From: Clostridium sardiniense
GTDB lineage: Bacteria; Bacillota; Clostridia; Clostridiales; Clostridiaceae
Direction of reading: 5' to 3'
NCBI RefSeq assembly: GCF_016907995.1
Contig: NZ_JAFBDA010000023.1
Location: 1-60,757 of the forward strand
Length of the DNA: 60,757 bases
Below the pieces are notes generated by a model that saw nothing but the letters and a program-made list of their open reading frames with translations, searched no databases and was not told where the DNA came from. The translations under genes and the position numbers were made by a program. Shown one piece after another: positions 54,221 to 60,757 of the stretch (position 1 is its first letter; every line of letters begins with the position of its first letter).

Positions 54221-54236
54221 AGTATTTTATATGCTT

Positions 54237-56606
54237 TTATTGTTCAACATGTCTTCTAACTCTAATTAAGCTTACTACCGCAGCAAGTATTGGTATTGAT
54301 GCTGCTATTGTAGCCCCTGATAATATCCATTGCATTGTTGTAAGTTTATTTAAAGTAAATATAACTCTTCCTATTGGAGTAATAAATCCAAGTAATACTA
54401 TTCCCATCATTATAAATACCAATGCAACTTTAAATGGTGTAAGTGGTAGTGCAACCTTAAATAGTATTACCATACTTACTCCTGCAAGCATAAGTACTGC
54501 AAGTGTTCTTGCTGTTTCAATAGATGCACCTGCATAGTTATATGATATAGCAAAGGTAGCTGAAACAAATATTGCTATCAAGACACCATTTGGTATACTA
54601 GCTGTTAGTATTCTTCCAAGGAATCCTTTTTTAACTCTTTCTCTATTAGGTAGTAGTGCTAAGAACAGTGCTGGTATTCCTATTGCGCAACTTCCTATTA
54701 ATGAAAGCTGTATTGGTTGTATTGGGAATGGAAGTAATAGTATTGAAAATACAACTGCAAGTATTATTGAGTAAGTTGTCTTTGTTAAAAATAACTGTGC
54801 TACTCTCTCTAAGTTATTTATTTGCTGTCTTCCTTCAGCAACAACCTTAGGTAATGCACTAAAGTTTGATTTCATAAGCACAAGTTGTGATACTGCTTTT
54901 GTGGCATCTGATCCATTTGCCATAGCTATTCCACAATCAGCTTCTTTAAGTGCTAAAACATCGTTAACTCCATCACCTGTCATGGCAACAGTATGCTCAT
55001 TTTCTTGAAGTGCAATTACAAGTGATTTTTTTTGATGAGGAGTAACTCTTCCAAATACACTATACTTCTCAACTTCTTTTTTTAGCTCTTCCATATCCTC
55101 TGGAAGTTCTCTTGCATCTATATAATTTTCAGCACCTTCTACTCCAGCTCTCTTTGCAACTGAAGATACGGTAACAGGATTATCTCCTGATATTACTTTA
55201 ACTTTTACTCCTTCATCTTTAAAGAATTTTAAAGTTTCTGGAGCATCTTGTCTTATTATGTCTTCAATTAAGATTAATGCAACTTTCTCTACATCTTTAA
55301 GCTTTTCTCCTCTTAATGAGTTAAGATCTGATTTTGCAAGTATAAGTACTCTTCTACCCTTCATCGCTTCTTCTTCAACCTTAGCTTTAATTTCTAGATA
55401 TTTATTTCCCATTACTATCTCTGGAGCTCCAAATATCCAAGATCCATTATCTTTAGTTACTATTCCTCCCCATTTTCTTTTTGATGAGAAAGGAACCTTT
55501 TCTATTATCTCGAGTCCTGAATCTTCTTTATATCTATCTAGTACTGCTTGTTGAGTTGGATTTTTACTAGGTAAATTATGTGCTATAGATGATAATACAT
55601 CATCTATTTCTTTGTTTTCATAATCTGATAAGTTTATTACATCTATTAATTTTAAAGTACCTTCTGTTATTGTCCCAGTCTTATCTACGCATAAAACATC
55701 TACTCTTGCTAAAACTTCAGTTGCTGAAAGCTCTTGTACCAAAGTATCATATTGAGACAACTTTATTATTGCAACAATAAACGTTGCACTTGTAAGTAAC
55801 ACTAAACCTTCTGGTACCATACCTATTATTCCTGATACAGTTCCTATTACCGCATCTTGCCAACTAGCTTTTATAAATATAAGTTGAGTAGTTGCAAGTA
55901 TTATCCCTATAGGAATTATTAGGAAAAGTAGTACTTTTAATATTTTATTTAATGAATTTTGTAATTCTGAATTTGTTATTTTGAATTTTCTTGCCTCATT
56001 TGCAAGTTTTGAAGAATATGTATTAGCTCCAACCTTAGTAATTCTCATATATCCTTCCCCAGCTACAACGAAACTACCAGAAAGAATTTTATCATCTTTT
56101 TTCTTATGAATAGGATCTGCTTCTCCTGTAAGCATTGATTCATCTATTTCAAGTTCATTTCCTTCACTTAAAACTCCATCAGCCAAAATCTGATCTCCGG
56201 ATGTAACATATACTATATCATCCTTTACTATCTCTTCTATTCCTATTCTTCTAATAAATCCACTTCTTATTACATTACAATTAGCTTCGCTAATTACTGA
56301 AAGCTTTTCTATTATGTTCTTTGCTTTAACTTCCTGTATAACCCCAATTAAACTATTTACAACTATTACACCTGCAAATATTGCATTTTTAGGCGAACCT
56401 GCAATTATTACTGCTGCTGCAAGAACAAGATTTAGTGCATTAAACATAGTAAAAAAGTTAGATCTTAAAATTTGTGGAAAGGTTTTTGATGGAGCCTTAG
56501 GAATTTTATTTGTTTCTCCCCTTAAAATTCGCTCTTTCACCTGTTCCTCTGTTAACCCTATTATTTTTTCATTTTTCCCTATATCATAAGATTCTCTACA
56601 TTCCAT
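54237..56606 (-). CDS. P-type cation-transporting ATPase, CtpE-like
   Basis: 789-residue membrane pump. The actuator motif is MLTGEADP, the phosphorylation site CVDKTGTITEG (near 315), the hinge MTGDGVNDVLALKEADCGIA, and the M4 motif GMVPEGLVLL. About ten hydrophobic helices. The EGL after the M4 proline and the C-terminal layout resemble the CtpE/P2-like group, for which calcium uptake has been reported in mycobacteria; ion choice here is inference. No N-terminal metal-binding domain. The ATG at 56606 has AGGAG 7 bases upstream. Confidence 0.88.
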   Translation of the reverse strand: MECRESYDIGKNEKIIGLTEEQVKERILRGETNKIPKAPSKTFPQILRSNFFTMFNALNLVLAAAVIIAGSPKNAIFAGVIVVNSLIGVIQEVKAKNIIEKLSVISEANCNVIRSGFIRRIGIEEIVKDDIVYVTSGDQILADGVLSEGNELEIDESMLTGEADPIHKKKDDKILSGSFVVAGEGYMRITKVGANTYSSKLANEARKFKITNSELQNSLNKILKVLLFLIIPIGIILATTQLIFIKASWQDAVIGTVSGIIGMVPEGLVLLTSATFIVAIIKLSQYDTLVQELSATEVLARVDVLCVDKTGTITEGTLKLIDVINLSDYENKEIDDVLSSIAHNLPSKNPTQQAVLDRYKEDSGLEIIEKVPFSSKRKWGGIVTKDNGSWIFGAPEIVMGNKYLEIKAKVEEEAMKGRRVLILAKSDLNSLRGEKLKDVEKVALILIEDIIRQDAPETLKFFKDEGVKVKVISGDNPVTVSSVAKRAGVEGAENYIDARELPEDMEELKKEVEKYSVFGRVTPHQKKSLVIALQENEHTVAMTGDGVNDVLALKEADCGIAMANGSDATKAVSQLVLMKSNFSALPKVVAEGRQQINNLERVAQLFLTKTTYSIILAVVFSILLLPFPIQPIQLSLIGSCAIGIPALFLALLPNRERVKKGFLGRILTASIPNGVLIAIFVSATFAISYNYAGASIETARTLAVLMLAGVSMVILFKVALPLTPFKVALVFIMMGIVLLGFITPIGRVIFTLNKLTTMQWILSGATIAASIPILAAVVSLIRVRRHVEQ

Positions 56607-56717
56607 CACATAACTCCTTTACTAAACCGTATTTCATATAAATACTAGTTTAATTCACTAATCTTAATTTACTCTTAAATTTTTGCAAATATATAATAAA
56701 TTTATCCTTAAGACATC

Positions 56718-57296
56718 TTAATTCCTAACTTTATTTAAATATTTAAGCAAATTTTTGCTACTCTCTAATACATTTTCTTTATAGTCTATATCACAATAAT
56801 AATTACTTCCATCTAAGACCGGAATAACATCATTATATAATACTAGTTCAGCATTTCCAGTCTCCTTTATTTTATCATGAAAATCGCTTGCAGATTTCTC
56901 ACCTTCACCAACTCCTCCAATAACCCATTTTTTTATATATTGATTTGTAGATACTATTTGTTCACCAAGCTTATTTGTATTTAAATTTAAATGCAGCGGA
57001 GTTTTTATTATATATATATTAAAACCTCGTTGTGCAACTTCTGCCATAACAGGAATATAAGATTTCTCATCTATATTATTTTGTGGATAAAATATATAAC
57101 CTACCATAGCCTCCCTCTCTTTTGGCTTTACTAATATACTGTTTTTAAAATTACTAACAGTTACTAATCTGTTATCCACAAATCCTGCTATATTTTCCAT
57201 ACTAGCCTGTGAATAATTTTGTTTAGAATAAATAAATATTCCTAAAAACAAAATGACAATAATACTTGTAAGTATCATAGGAAAAAATTTTTTCAT
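56718..57296 (-). CDS. Membrane-anchored alpha/beta-hydrolase-like protein, nucleophile lost
   Basis: 192 residues with an N-terminal membrane anchor (about 4-23) and an alpha/beta-hydrolase-type core (VGYIFYPQNNIDEKSYIPVM, GFNIYIIKTPLHLNL, KWVIGGVGEGEKSA). The family segment that normally reads GGHSLGG is GGVGEGE here, so the nucleophile elbow has no Ser, Cys or Asp. The rest of the fold seems short. It may be a non-catalytic remnant. The start with a GGGGTG site (57296) is chosen. 42 bases downstream of the Staygreen gene, likely one operon. Confidence 0.7.
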   Translation of the reverse strand: MKKFFPMILTSIIVILFLGIFIYSKQNYSQASMENIAGFVDNRLVTVSNFKNSILVKPKEREAMVGYIFYPQNNIDEKSYIPVMAEVAQRGFNIYIIKTPLHLNLNTNKLGEQIVSTNQYIKKWVIGGVGEGEKSASDFHDKIKETGNAELVLYNDVIPVLDGSNYYCDIDYKENVLESSKNLLKYLNKVRN

Positions 57297-57338
57297 TATT
57301 TTCACCCCTATCTTATTAAGTATTATTGCCAAAAACCC

Positions 57339-58118
57339 TTATATTTTTTCTACTTTTTTTATTTCTATTCTGCTCGATTTAATTATAAACTCCATATTAA
57401 AGCTTTCTTCAGCCTTATAGTAAGCCTTGACTTTTACTTTATAATCATTTGAATTTCTATAATCATTTATTTTTTCTATATTAATTAATTCAACGTCTTC
57501 TTTTGAAAACCTTCTTCTATTTTTTGTTTCATAATATATTGCTCTATCGATGTATGGTAGCAAAAGCGTTATTATAACTTGTCCCTCATATTCATCACTT
57601 ATGTTTTCACATTCTAATTCACTTTTAAAGTTATTATCCACCTCTTTTTTAGCCTCATCTATATAGTCACTTCTCATATAATCTTTAATTATTCCCCAGC
57701 ATTCTATTTTATTGAATTCTTCTTGTTTTGAATTAAAGTACACTATAATTGGAGATTCATCTAATATATTATGTTTATAAAAAAATATTTTATCGCCGTA
57801 AACAATACTTTCTATAGCTAATTTAAGTTCTTTTCTAAATATTTGATCCCGTTTTTTTATATCAAGTCCATTTAATGGCCCATCAACATGCAAATCAATT
57901 TTTAGAATATATTTGTTCCCCATCTTAGACCATTCTGCTAAAACTTCATCTCTAGTAGCTGTAATCTTATTATATGCAAACTTTAGTCCTACATCTAAAT
58001 ATAAATCACCAGTTTCATCTGAGTGAGTAAGAGTATAACACCTTGGAATTATAGGCTCTTCCTTAGTAATTCCTTTCATAAAGGTTACATTAAGTTTATC
58101 TTTTATAAAATTACTCAT
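57339..58118 (-). CDS. Staygreen-family protein
   Basis: 259 residues. The N-terminal 150 match the Staygreen domain: CYTLTHSDETGDLYLDVGLK, DEVLAEW, DLHVDGP, RDQIFRKELKLAIESI, YGDKIFFYKHNILDESPIIVYF. In plants the domain is a magnesium dechelatase acting on chlorophyll a; bacterial relatives exist in non-photosynthetic Firmicutes and some show dechelatase activity. The substrate here is unknown. Residues about 155-259 form an extra C-terminal domain I do not recognise. The ATG at 58118 with GGTG upstream is preferred. Followed by the degenerate hydrolase gene. Confidence 0.8.
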   Translation of the reverse strand: MSNFIKDKLNVTFMKGITKEEPIIPRCYTLTHSDETGDLYLDVGLKFAYNKITATRDEVLAEWSKMGNKYILKIDLHVDGPLNGLDIKKRDQIFRKELKLAIESIVYGDKIFFYKHNILDESPIIVYFNSKQEEFNKIECWGIIKDYMRSDYIDEAKKEVDNNFKSELECENISDEYEGQVIITLLLPYIDRAIYYETKNRRRFSKEDVELINIEKINDYRNSNDYKVKVKAYYKAEESFNMEFIIKSSRIEIKKVEKI

Positions 58119-58256
58119 ATTACTTATCACCTTCTCTATTTAAATATCTTACTTAAAATATATGTCACTCTATTTTTTTTAGTTCTTTTAAATTTTTACA
58201 ATTTATAATATACTTTTTTTATATGATTTATTTAAAACTTAGAGAGGATTGGTATT

Positions 58257-58985
58257 ATGTTAAGAACAATACTTTTCTATCCTGGAATAATTCTTAGTTT
58301 AATTATTGCACCTATTGGATTAATTAAGATAAAGTATTTAGAAATTAAAGGGAAAGATGCAGAGCGAACTACCGCTATCTACAAAGTAACCCACACATGG
58401 GCAAAGTATATTATGTGGATTAGCGGTGCTAAGCTTAAAGTATATGGAAAAGAAAACATTCCTAAAGATGAAGCGGTATTATTTGTATCAGACCATCAGA
58501 GTAATTTTGATATACCATTAATAATGAGTACAATTGATGTACCTAAAGGATTTATTGCAAAAAAAGAATTAGAAAAATGGCCTGCAATTAGTATGTGGAT
58601 GAAATATATTAATTGTGTCTTCATGGACAGAAGTAATATGAGAAAGTCAGCAGAAGCAATTGTACAAGGTATACAGATCCTTAAATCAGGATATTCAATG
58701 GTTATATTCCCTGAAGGAACTAGAAGTAAGGGTAAACCTGTAGCAGAATTTAAAGCAGGTAGCTTTAAATTGGCCTTAAAGTCAAAGGTTAAAATAGTCC
58801 CAGTTACTATAAACGGATCATACAAACTTTTAGAGGCTAACGGAGGTAAAATTAAATCTTCTGATGTTGAAGTTTATATACATGAACCTATAGATGTTAC
58901 TACCCTTTCAAAGGAAGAAATATCTGAATTACACAATAAGGTTCGAGATATCGTAGTCTCAAAATTACCTAAAGAACAACAATAA
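58257..58985 (+). CDS. plsC: 1-acyl-sn-glycerol-3-phosphate acyltransferase
   Basis: 242-residue membrane enzyme making phosphatidic acid. An N-terminal membrane segment (about 5-25) precedes the HX4D motif H80-QSNF-D85, and FPEGTRSKG is the acyl-acceptor site. Length fits the family. It is monocistronic with AGAGG upstream and a strong terminator, divergent from the Staygreen gene. Confidence 0.93.
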   Translation: MLRTILFYPGIILSLIIAPIGLIKIKYLEIKGKDAERTTAIYKVTHTWAKYIMWISGAKLKVYGKENIPKDEAVLFVSDHQSNFDIPLIMSTIDVPKGFIAKKELEKWPAISMWMKYINCVFMDRSNMRKSAEAIVQGIQILKSGYSMVIFPEGTRSKGKPVAEFKAGSFKLALKSKVKIVPVTINGSYKLLEANGGKIKSSDVEVYIHEPIDVTTLSKEEISELHNKVRDIVVSKLPKEQQ

Positions 58986-58990
58986 AATTT

Positions 58991-59015
58991 GAAGGGAATA
59001 ACCCTTCTTTTTTTT
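58991..59015 (+). terminator. terminator of plsC
   Basis: GAAGGG / CCCTTC stem with a 5-base loop and eight T. Confidence 0.9.
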
Positions 59016-59136
59016 GTATAAAAAATTAACAAATTATTATTTTTTAACACTTTGTTAATTTTTAATGGTAATATTTTTCATACTTATCCTTTATACTTAT
59101 GTGTATACTTATGCTTATAATGGAGGTATACAATTT

Positions 59137-59898
59137 ATGAAAAAATTACTTATAGGAATTCTTATTTTAGGAAGCACCTTAGTCGTATCTGGTTGCGCAG
59201 ATAAATCATCACAAAATAGTGCTGCTAATAACCAAACTGAGCAAGCGGTAGTACAGGATAATTCATCTAGTAATAATGATAACGCAGATATAAACAAACA
59301 AACTGATACTACTAAAACTAATGATAAAGATAATTCTACTAATAAAGATTCCGTAAAAACTTCTGAAAATCAAAAAGAGTCAGATATAACTAAAGATAAA
59401 GAAACTACTGTAAAACCAGCTACTAAACCTACTAAAAAAGAAGCTGAAATTGCTAAACAAACTAGTACACCTAGCAAAAATGAAGTAGTTAAAGATAGAG
59501 TAACACAAAATAAAGATGAATCATCTAAAGATGCTATGGCAAAATATTATGGAACGTGGCGTATAGAAAAAGTTATTGGCTATACATCATTAACTACAGC
59601 TGATACTAAACCTCTTAATAAGACAATAGTTTTAAGTAAAGAGAAATATACTAATAACTCATTTGGATTTACAATAGATGAACCTAAATATTTAATCGCT
59701 AAAGTTCCTGCAAAGGCTTTCTGCAATGGATATAAGATGGATTCATTAAAAGGAACTGGTTTAAAAGGGAATACAATTACAGCATTAGATATAACTAGCT
59801 CAACTAATCCTAATAGTGATTTTGATGAATTATATATACAAGATGGTTATCTTGTGTATCTACAAGATGGTGTATTCTTTAAATGTGTAAAACAATAA
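59137..59898 (+). CDS. Secreted lipoprotein, function unknown
   Basis: 253-residue lipoprotein. Signal peptide with lipobox LVVSGC (Cys20), then a low-complexity linker rich in N/T/K/D/S (about 21-135), and a C-terminal globular part (about 140-253; YYGTWRIEKVIGYTSLTTAD, ending LVYLQDGVFFKCVKQ). The ATG at 59137 follows GGAGG by 10 bases; a longer frame upstream lacks a site. Matured by Lgt (45915). The globular part matches nothing I know. Confidence 0.8.
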   Translation: MKKLLIGILILGSTLVVSGCADKSSQNSAANNQTEQAVVQDNSSSNNDNADINKQTDTTKTNDKDNSTNKDSVKTSENQKESDITKDKETTVKPATKPTKKEAEIAKQTSTPSKNEVVKDRVTQNKDESSKDAMAKYYGTWRIEKVIGYTSLTTADTKPLNKTIVLSKEKYTNNSFGFTIDEPKYLIAKVPAKAFCNGYKMDSLKGTGLKGNTITALDITSSTNPNSDFDELYIQDGYLVYLQDGVFFKCVKQ

Positions 59899-60006
59899 TG
59901 TCAATTAATTATAATAAATAATAATATTAAGAGAAGTAACTTAATATTTAGTTATAAAAAAAGGAAGAGTTAAGTAAATTGCACTCTATGTCAAAGACAA
60001 TAAAAA

Positions 60007-60046
60007 AGGAGACTATACTACTAAAATCTGATTATAGTATACTCCT
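60007..60046 (-). terminator. hairpin, possible minus-strand terminator
   Basis: AGGAG and TATACTA pair with TAGTATA and CTCCT around a 2-base bulge; the minus-strand tail is CTCCTTTTTTATTG. No annotated gene needs it, unless a transcript passes the terminator at 60271. Confidence 0.5.
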
Positions 60047-60189
60047 ATATATGAGAGTCATATTCACAAATGGAATTTTTCGCTATTATCTATAGCTTAT
60101 TTTCTTTATTATAATTAATAGTGATAAGAGAGCATACTAACTAATATTGCAACATTATAATTTGTCTTATAACTATTTTAGATAGATTT

Positions 60190-60310
60190 TTACTGTATCC
60201 ACTCCATAATATCAACTTGTTCAACACGAACAATTACTGGCACCCTATTCTCAATATAATATATAAATTTAAAGAGTGTTTGAAATATTTCAAACACTCT
60301 TTTGATTTAT
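60190..60310 (-). pseudogene. Possible C-terminal gene remnant
   Basis: A minus-strand frame without a start codon reads FIYYIENRVPVIVRVEQ, then VDIMEWIQ and a TAA (60192-60190). It looks coding but is only about 38 codons and is crossed by the terminator hairpin. The rest of 59899-60189 shows no gene. Confidence 0.25.
60271..60302. terminator. terminator of the LPKTG protein gene
   Basis: A 15-base arm (AAAGAGTGTTTGAAA) with its complement and T-rich sequence both ways, 27 bases past the stop codon. Confidence 0.85.
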
Positions 60311-60328
60311 AAGTAAAATACTCTAGAA

Positions 60329-60757
60329 TTACTTACGTTTTTTCTTTTTTAATACTAACACCCCACCTAATGAAGTCATAATCGCTCCCATATATGGTAA
60401 TGTACCTTCATAACCAGTCTTAGGTAACCTTTCTACTTCACTTGAATTAGTAGTCTCACCTGATTCCTCCTGATTTGTCATTACTGATGTCTCTGGTTTC
60501 CCTGCTTCTCCATTATCACCCGGTAAATCTGGCGTTGTTTCTTCCTCACCTTGTAAATCCGGTGTTGTTCCTCCTGTTCCTGGTGTCTCCGGTTTTCCTG
60601 CTTCTCCACTATCACCCGGTAAATCTGGCGTTGTTCCTTCCTCGCCTGGTAAATCCGGTGTTGTTCCTCCTGTTCCCGGTGTCTCTGGTTCCCCTGCTTC
60701 TCCACTATCACCCGGTAAATCTGGCGTTGTTCCTTCCTCACCTGGTAAATCTGGTGT
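60329..60757 (-). CDS. C-terminus of an LPKTG-anchored, repeat-rich surface protein (partial)
   Basis: 142 C-terminal residues of a wall protein whose start lies beyond the right edge. The end has LPKTG (32 residues from the C-terminus), a hydrophobic segment (PYMGAIMTSLGGVLVL) and KKKKRK, a standard class A sortase signal. Before it is a 32-residue Pro/Gly/Glu/Thr repeat, unit TTPDLPGEEG, TTPDLPGDSG, EAGKPETPGTGG, an extended wall-spanning stalk. The 60481-60741 stretch also has a long open frame in another phase, which is a by-product of the repeat. Confidence 0.88.
   Translation of the reverse strand, partial: TPDLPGEEGTTPDLPGDSGEAGEPETPGTGGTTPDLPGEEGTTPDLPGDSGEAGKPETPGTGGTTPDLQGEEETTPDLPGDNGEAGKPETSVMTNQEESGETTNSSEVERLPKTGYEGTLPYMGAIMTSLGGVLVLKKKKRK
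60489..60757 (-). repeat. 96-bp tandem repeat in the stalk region
   Basis: The sequence recurs with a period of exactly 96 bases (for example the CTTCTCCA motif at 60505, 60601 and 60697), nearly three copies within the window and continuing past the edge. Copy number is likely variable. Confidence 0.93.

Noticed and set aside
60481..60741. 86-codon Q/R/E-rich frame in the repeat region
   Set aside because: It is the same 96-bp repeat read in a different phase from the LPKTG protein; the repeat keeps all phases open.

Overview
The window looks like a chromosomal segment of a low-GC, endospore-forming Firmicute, most likely a cluster I Clostridium near C. perfringens or C. baratii. This is inferred from very AT-rich DNA, purine-rich ribosome binding sites, the gene order tRNA-Ser / large SRP RNA / dnaX / ybaB / recR / yaaL / bofA, a class D sortase, and GadB and NPCBM/CBM32-type secreted proteins. 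I saw no complete insertion sequence, prophage or CRISPR array.

Layout. 1-7.8 kb: crr (glucose-type PTS IIA), a sortase-anchored B-repeat protein with its class D sortase, a GlcT-like antiterminator, a double-GNAT protein, a cluster of DnaA-box-like sites, tcdA and mtnN. 7.8-11.1 kb: a serine operon serC-serA-DUF1015. 11.4-14.7 kb: glutamate decarboxylase and its antiporter (gadC-gadB) behind a long structured leader. 15.2-20.4 kb: an M32 carboxypeptidase with a small 8-cysteine protein, and a large secreted NPCBM/transglutaminase-like/CBM32 protein. 20.7-25 kb: an ABC-2 exporter and a phosphohexomutase. 25.2-36 kb: glutaminase, then the dnaX-recR neighbourhood, split by a MarR-MATE-CPBP block and, on the opposite strand, by thyA-dfrA-nitroreductase; SRP RNA and tRNA-Ser(GGA) follow.

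36.3-45.9 kb holds a complete citrate-fermentation locus. The minus-strand operon is citC-citD-citE-citF-citX, then a malic-enzyme-type protein and a CitS-type transporter; citG and a SorC-family regulator are divergent. Citrate would be imported, cleaved by the CitDEF lyase (matured by CitG, CitX and CitC) to acetate and oxaloacetate, and the oxaloacetate decarboxylated to pyruvate by the malic-enzyme homologue. Two cre-like sites suggest catabolite repression.

45.9-60.8 kb: lgt, tadA, a CorC/HlyC-type protein, malQ, pepD, tRNA-Arg(CCT), a P-type ATPase, a degenerate alpha/beta-hydrolase, a Staygreen-family protein, plsC, a lipoprotein, and at the right edge the C-terminus of a repeat-rich LPKTG surface protein.

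GadBC and GlsA could work together in acid resistance: glutamine to glutamate plus ammonia, then proton-consuming decarboxylation to GABA and GABA/glutamate exchange. The least explained items are the Staygreen homologue, DUF1015 in a serine operon without serB, the DnaA-box cluster, the gad leader, and several long perfect palindromes in promoter regions. Family assignments come from recognising motifs by eye; no database search was run.
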